Source: Ramlibacter rhizophilus (lineage in GTDB: Bacteria; Pseudomonadota; Gammaproteobacteria; Burkholderiales; Burkholderiaceae_C). Taken from it: a DNA stretch of 64,000 nucleotides. Numbering within the stretch: the stretch's first letter is position 1; every line of letters begins with the position of its first letter. Location of the stretch: contig NZ_SMLL01000001.1 of NCBI RefSeq assembly GCF_004681965.1, positions 434,001-498,000 on the forward strand. The letters are read 5' to 3'. The translations under genes and the position numbers were made by a program. This document shows, piece after piece, positions 61,297 through 64,000 of the stretch. The notes under the pieces are model-generated. The model had not been told where the DNA came from, did no database searches, and saw only the letters and a program-made list of their open reading frames with translations.

Positions 61297-63734
61297 GCCT
61301 TCACCGCCTCGATCTTGTGGAACTGGCGGGTGTCCACCCGCGCCTTGTCGAACTCGAACCAGGGGTCGGGCTCGCCATCCAGCGAGAACTGCAGCCGCTC
61401 CCACAGGGCCTTGCGGCCTTCGTGGTCCTCCAGGATCTTCTGCTTGACGTAGTCCAGGCCCACGCGCGAGACGTAGTGCACCGTGCGCTCCAGGTACCAG
61501 CCCTCCTCGCGATACAGCTGCAGGAAGGCGCCGCTGTACTCCAGCACCTCGTCGGCGGTCTTGAGCTTGCACAGGAACTGCGCCACCTCGGTCTTGATGC
61601 CGCCGTTGCCCGCCACGTAGATCTCCCAGCCGGAATCGACGCCGATCACGCCCACGTCCTTGATGCCGGCCTCCGCGCAGTTGCGGGGGCACCCGGACAC
61701 GGCGAGCTTGACCTTGTGCGGCGCGTACATGCGCCAGAGGGCCCGCTCCAGGTCCTTGCCCATCTGGGTGGAGTCCTGCGTGCCGAAGCGGCACCACTCG
61801 CTGCCCACGCAGGTCTTCACCGTGCGCAAGCCCTTGGCGTAGGCATGGCCCGAGGGCATGCCGATGTCGCGCCAGACGGCGGGCAGGTCCTCCTTCTTCA
61901 CGCCCAGCAGGTCGATGCGCTGGCCGCCCGTGACCTTCACCGTGGGGATCTTGTACTTGTCCACCGCGTCCGCGATGCGGCGCAGTTCGTCGGCCGTGGT
62001 CTCGCCGCCCCACATGCGCGGCACCACGGAGTAGGTGCCGTCCTTCTGGATGTTGGCGTGCGCACGCTCGTTGATGAAGCGGCTCTGCGGGTCGTCCAGC
62101 GCTTCCTTGGGCCAGGTGGAGATCAGGTAGTAGTTGAGGGCCGGCCGGCAGGTGGCGCAGCCGTTGGGCGTGCGCCATTCCAGGAAGCGCTGGGTGTCGG
62201 CGATGGTCAGGAGCTTGTTCGCGCGGATGGCCTCGCGCACGTCCTGGTGCGAGTGGTCCGTGCAGCCGCACACCGCCTTCTTGCGCGGTGTGGCGGAGTA
62301 GTCGCCACCGGCCGTGAACATGATGATCTGCTCCACGAGGCCCGTGCAGGAGCCGCAGCTCGCGCTGGCCTTGGTGTGCTTGCGCACCTCGTCCAGGGTG
62401 AACAGGCCCTTGTCCTTGATGGCCTTGCAGATCGCGCCCTTGTTCACGCCGTTGCAGCCGCAGACTTCCGCGTCGTCGGCCATGGCGGCGGCCTTGCTGT
62501 GGCCCTCGTGGCCCACGTCGCCCAGGTTCGATTCGCCGAACATCAGCTTGTCGCGGATGTCGCCGATGGGGCGGCCCTCGCGCAGCAGCTTGAAGTACCA
62601 GCTGCCGTCCACCGTGTCGCCGTAGAGGCATGCGCCCACCAGCTTGTCGTCCTTGATGACCAGCTTCTTGTAGACGCCGCCGAAGGGATCGGACATGACG
62701 ATCGCCTCGGTGCCGTCACCGCCCATGAAGTCACCCGCCGAGAACAGGTCGATGCCCGTGACCTTGAGCTTGGTGGAGGTGAGCGAGCCGCCGTAGCGGC
62801 CGATGCCGAACTGCGCCAGGTGGTTGGCCGCCACCTTGGCCTGCTCGAAGAGCGGCGCGACCAGGCCGTAGGCCACGCCCCGGTGCGCCGCGCACTCGCC
62901 CACGGCATAGATGCGCGCGTCGGTCACGGTCTGCAGGGTGTCGGTGACCACGATGCCGCGCTGGCAATGCAGGCGCATGCGCTCGGCCAGTTCGGTGTTG
63001 GGGCGGATGCCCACGCACATGACCACCAGGTCGGCCGGCACTTCGCGGCCGTCCTTGAAGCGCACTGCCTTGACGCGGCCGTCCTCGCCGCCGAGCAGGG
63101 CCTCGGTGTGCGCGCCGATGAGGAAGTCGAGCCCGCGCTCCGTGAGCGACTGCTGCAGCAGCCGGGCGGCGGTGGCGTCGAGCTGGCGCTCCATCAGCCA
63201 GTCGTTCACGTGCACCACGGTGACCTGCATGCCGCGCAGCTTCAGGCCGTTGGCCGCCTCCAGCCCGAGCAGGCCGCCGCCGATGACCACGGCATGGCGA
63301 TGCGTGCGCGCCGCCTCGATCATGGCCTCGGTGTCGGCGATATCGCGGTAGGCGATCACGCCTTCCAGCTCCCGGCCCGGCACGGGGAGGATGAAGGGGT
63401 TGGAGCCGGTGGCCATGAGGAGGCGGTCGTAGGTCTCCTCGGTGCCGTCCTCGGCGCGCACGATGCGGCGCACGCGGTCCACCTCCACCACCTTCCTGCC
63501 CGCGTGCAGGCGGATGCCGTTGTCCTCGTACCAGGCGAGAGGGTTGAGGATGATGTCCTGGACGGTCTGCTCGCCCGCGAGCACCGGGGACAGCAGGATG
63601 CGGTTGTAGTTGGGGTGCGGCTCGGCGCCGAAGACGCTGATGTCGTACAGGTCGGGTGCGAGCTTGAGCAACTCCTCCAGCGTGCGCACGCCGGCCATGC
63701 CGTTGCCGACCATCACGAGCTTCATCTTTTTCAT
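61293..63734 (-). CDS. nirB: Nitrite reductase (NADH) large subunit
   Basis: 813 residues. An FAD/NAD domain at the start (VMVGNGMAGVRTLEELLKLA) continues with VVIGGGLLGLEAANGLKLRG. A BFD-type [2Fe-2S] domain follows (CGCNGVNKGAICKAI, CGSCTGLVEQ). The siroheme/[4Fe-4S] domain has TCVGSEWCRFGTQD and SGCPRNCAEAGI supplying the four cysteines. It reduces nitrite to ammonia with NADH in the cytosol and needs siroheme made via CobA downstream. Upstream lies an nrt-type ABC gene. Confidence 0.95.
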   Translation of the reverse strand: MKKMKLVMVGNGMAGVRTLEELLKLAPDLYDISVFGAEPHPNYNRILLSPVLAGEQTVQDIILNPLAWYEDNGIRLHAGRKVVEVDRVRRIVRAEDGTEETYDRLLMATGSNPFILPVPGRELEGVIAYRDIADTEAMIEAARTHRHAVVIGGGLLGLEAANGLKLRGMQVTVVHVNDWLMERQLDATAARLLQQSLTERGLDFLIGAHTEALLGGEDGRVKAVRFKDGREVPADLVVMCVGIRPNTELAERMRLHCQRGIVVTDTLQTVTDARIYAVGECAAHRGVAYGLVAPLFEQAKVAANHLAQFGIGRYGGSLTSTKLKVTGIDLFSAGDFMGGDGTEAIVMSDPFGGVYKKLVIKDDKLVGACLYGDTVDGSWYFKLLREGRPIGDIRDKLMFGESNLGDVGHEGHSKAAAMADDAEVCGCNGVNKGAICKAIKDKGLFTLDEVRKHTKASASCGSCTGLVEQIIMFTAGGDYSATPRKKAVCGCTDHSHQDVREAIRANKLLTIADTQRFLEWRTPNGCATCRPALNYYLISTWPKEALDDPQSRFINERAHANIQKDGTYSVVPRMWGGETTADELRRIADAVDKYKIPTVKVTGGQRIDLLGVKKEDLPAVWRDIGMPSGHAYAKGLRTVKTCVGSEWCRFGTQDSTQMGKDLERALWRMYAPHKVKLAVSGCPRNCAEAGIKDVGVIGVDSGWEIYVAGNGGIKTEVAQFLCKLKTADEVLEYSGAFLQLYREEGWYLERTVHYVSRVGLDYVKQKILEDHEGRKALWERLQFSLDGEPDPWFEFDKARVDTRQFHKIEAVKA

Positions 63735-63766
63735 GGGTGGGTTCCTGCGAGGGATTGCGAAAGCTC

Positions 63767-63861
63767 CCTCCCCCTCTGGGGGAGGGTTGGGGTGGGGGCC
63801 CGCGCCGGCCAGGCCACTTCTCTCGTGGCCCCCATCCCAGCCTTCCCCCAGAGGGGGAAGG
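63767..63861. repeat. GC-rich palindromic repeat between nirB and the ABC gene
   Basis: CTCCCCCTCTGGGGGAGG and the mirror CTTCCCCCAGAGGGGGAAGG bracket GTTGGGGTGGGGGCC and GGCCCCCATCCCAGCC. Together they form nested inverted repeats over about 95 bases, a type scattered in Comamonadaceae intergenic DNA. Confidence 0.78.
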
Positions 63862-63875
63862 TGTCCAAGGCCTTC

Positions 63876-64000
63876 TCAAGCCTGCAAGGCCGCCGGCTCG
63901 CGCGTGCGGGCCTTCATGGAGCGCGCCGGGCTGATCGGCTCCACCTTGCGCTGCTTCTCGTACAGGAAGCTCAGGATCTCCTGCCGGCAGTGGTTGTAGG
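63876..64000 (-). CDS. Nitrate ABC transporter ATP-binding protein, C-terminal end
   Basis: The last 40 residues of a gene that begins beyond the window: YNHCRQEILSFLYEKQRKVE, then PISPARSMKARTREPAALQA. Endings of the form (Y)x-x-C-R-x-E-x-(L/F)-x-F-L-Y-E are typical of NrtC/NrtD nitrate and cyanate/taurine-type ATPases. Location upstream of nirBD on the same strand supports a nitrate-uptake role. Confidence 0.72.
   Translation of the reverse strand, partial: YNHCRQEILSFLYEKQRKVEPISPARSMKARTREPAALQA

Overview
The window looks like a high-GC betaproteobacterial chromosome, most likely Burkholderiales and probably Comamonadaceae. The evidence is a Bug-type tripartite receptor, a TRAP permease, a nasA-ybiB-cobA cluster next to nirBD, and the CTTCGACAGGCTCAG-type palindromes common in that family. 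This placement is inferred from gene content, not from a marker gene.

Region 1 (1-17272) is chromosomal. It holds the end of a TRAP permease, two LuxR-type regulators (one TPR-type, one large ATPase-type), a methyltransferase, a DUF4242 protein, a GNAT acetyltransferase and a GFA-family protein. It also has a MEDS-domain/histidine kinase pair and a GntR regulator divergent from a Bug receptor / FAD oxidoreductase / 2-hydroxychromene-2-carboxylate isomerase operon. Three decayed genes lie here: a TetR remnant, a LigD-like DNA ligase and a Bug fragment.

Region 2 (17310-56198) is a compound genomic island at a tRNA-Ala(CGC) gene on the minus strand (56178-56253). A 62-bp repeat that includes the last 21 nt of the tRNA occurs at 18402-18463 and 56137-56198, exactly 37,735 bp apart. 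Beside each copy lies a homologous tyrosine integrase: intact at 54124-56049, frameshifted and truncated at 17310-18359. This is the structure expected of two related elements inserted in tandem at one tRNA, the older one reduced to its integrase end.

The inner element carries two recognisable defence modules back to back: a Gabija-like pair (OLD/TOPRIM nuclease plus UvrD-like helicase) and a complete Wadjet set jetABCD with a short coupled leader ORF. Next comes an unassigned five-gene minus-strand operon (LAGLIDADG-type protein, 45-aa ORF, Lon-like AAA ATPase, zinc-ribbon protein, small membrane protein). It is divergent from an XRE regulator across repeated GTCGCATA-type operators and is the best candidate for an undescribed system. 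A structured tandem-repeat region with a minus-strand terminator (about 32830-33070) is a candidate non-coding RNA. A MobV/Pre-like relaxase operon suggests the element can be mobilised.

The right half of the element is metal cargo: a Czc-type RND efflux system with accessory periplasmic proteins, a cation diffusion facilitator, a two-component system, and a cadA-lspA operon divergent from a CadR-like MerR regulator. A KfrA-like DNA-binding protein with tandem repeats at its promoter precedes the integrase.

Region 3 (56254-64000) is chromosomal again: nitrate assimilation on the minus strand, reading nrt-type ABC transporter (partial), nirB, nirD, nasA, ybiB and cobA. cobA makes the siroheme precursor needed by NirB.
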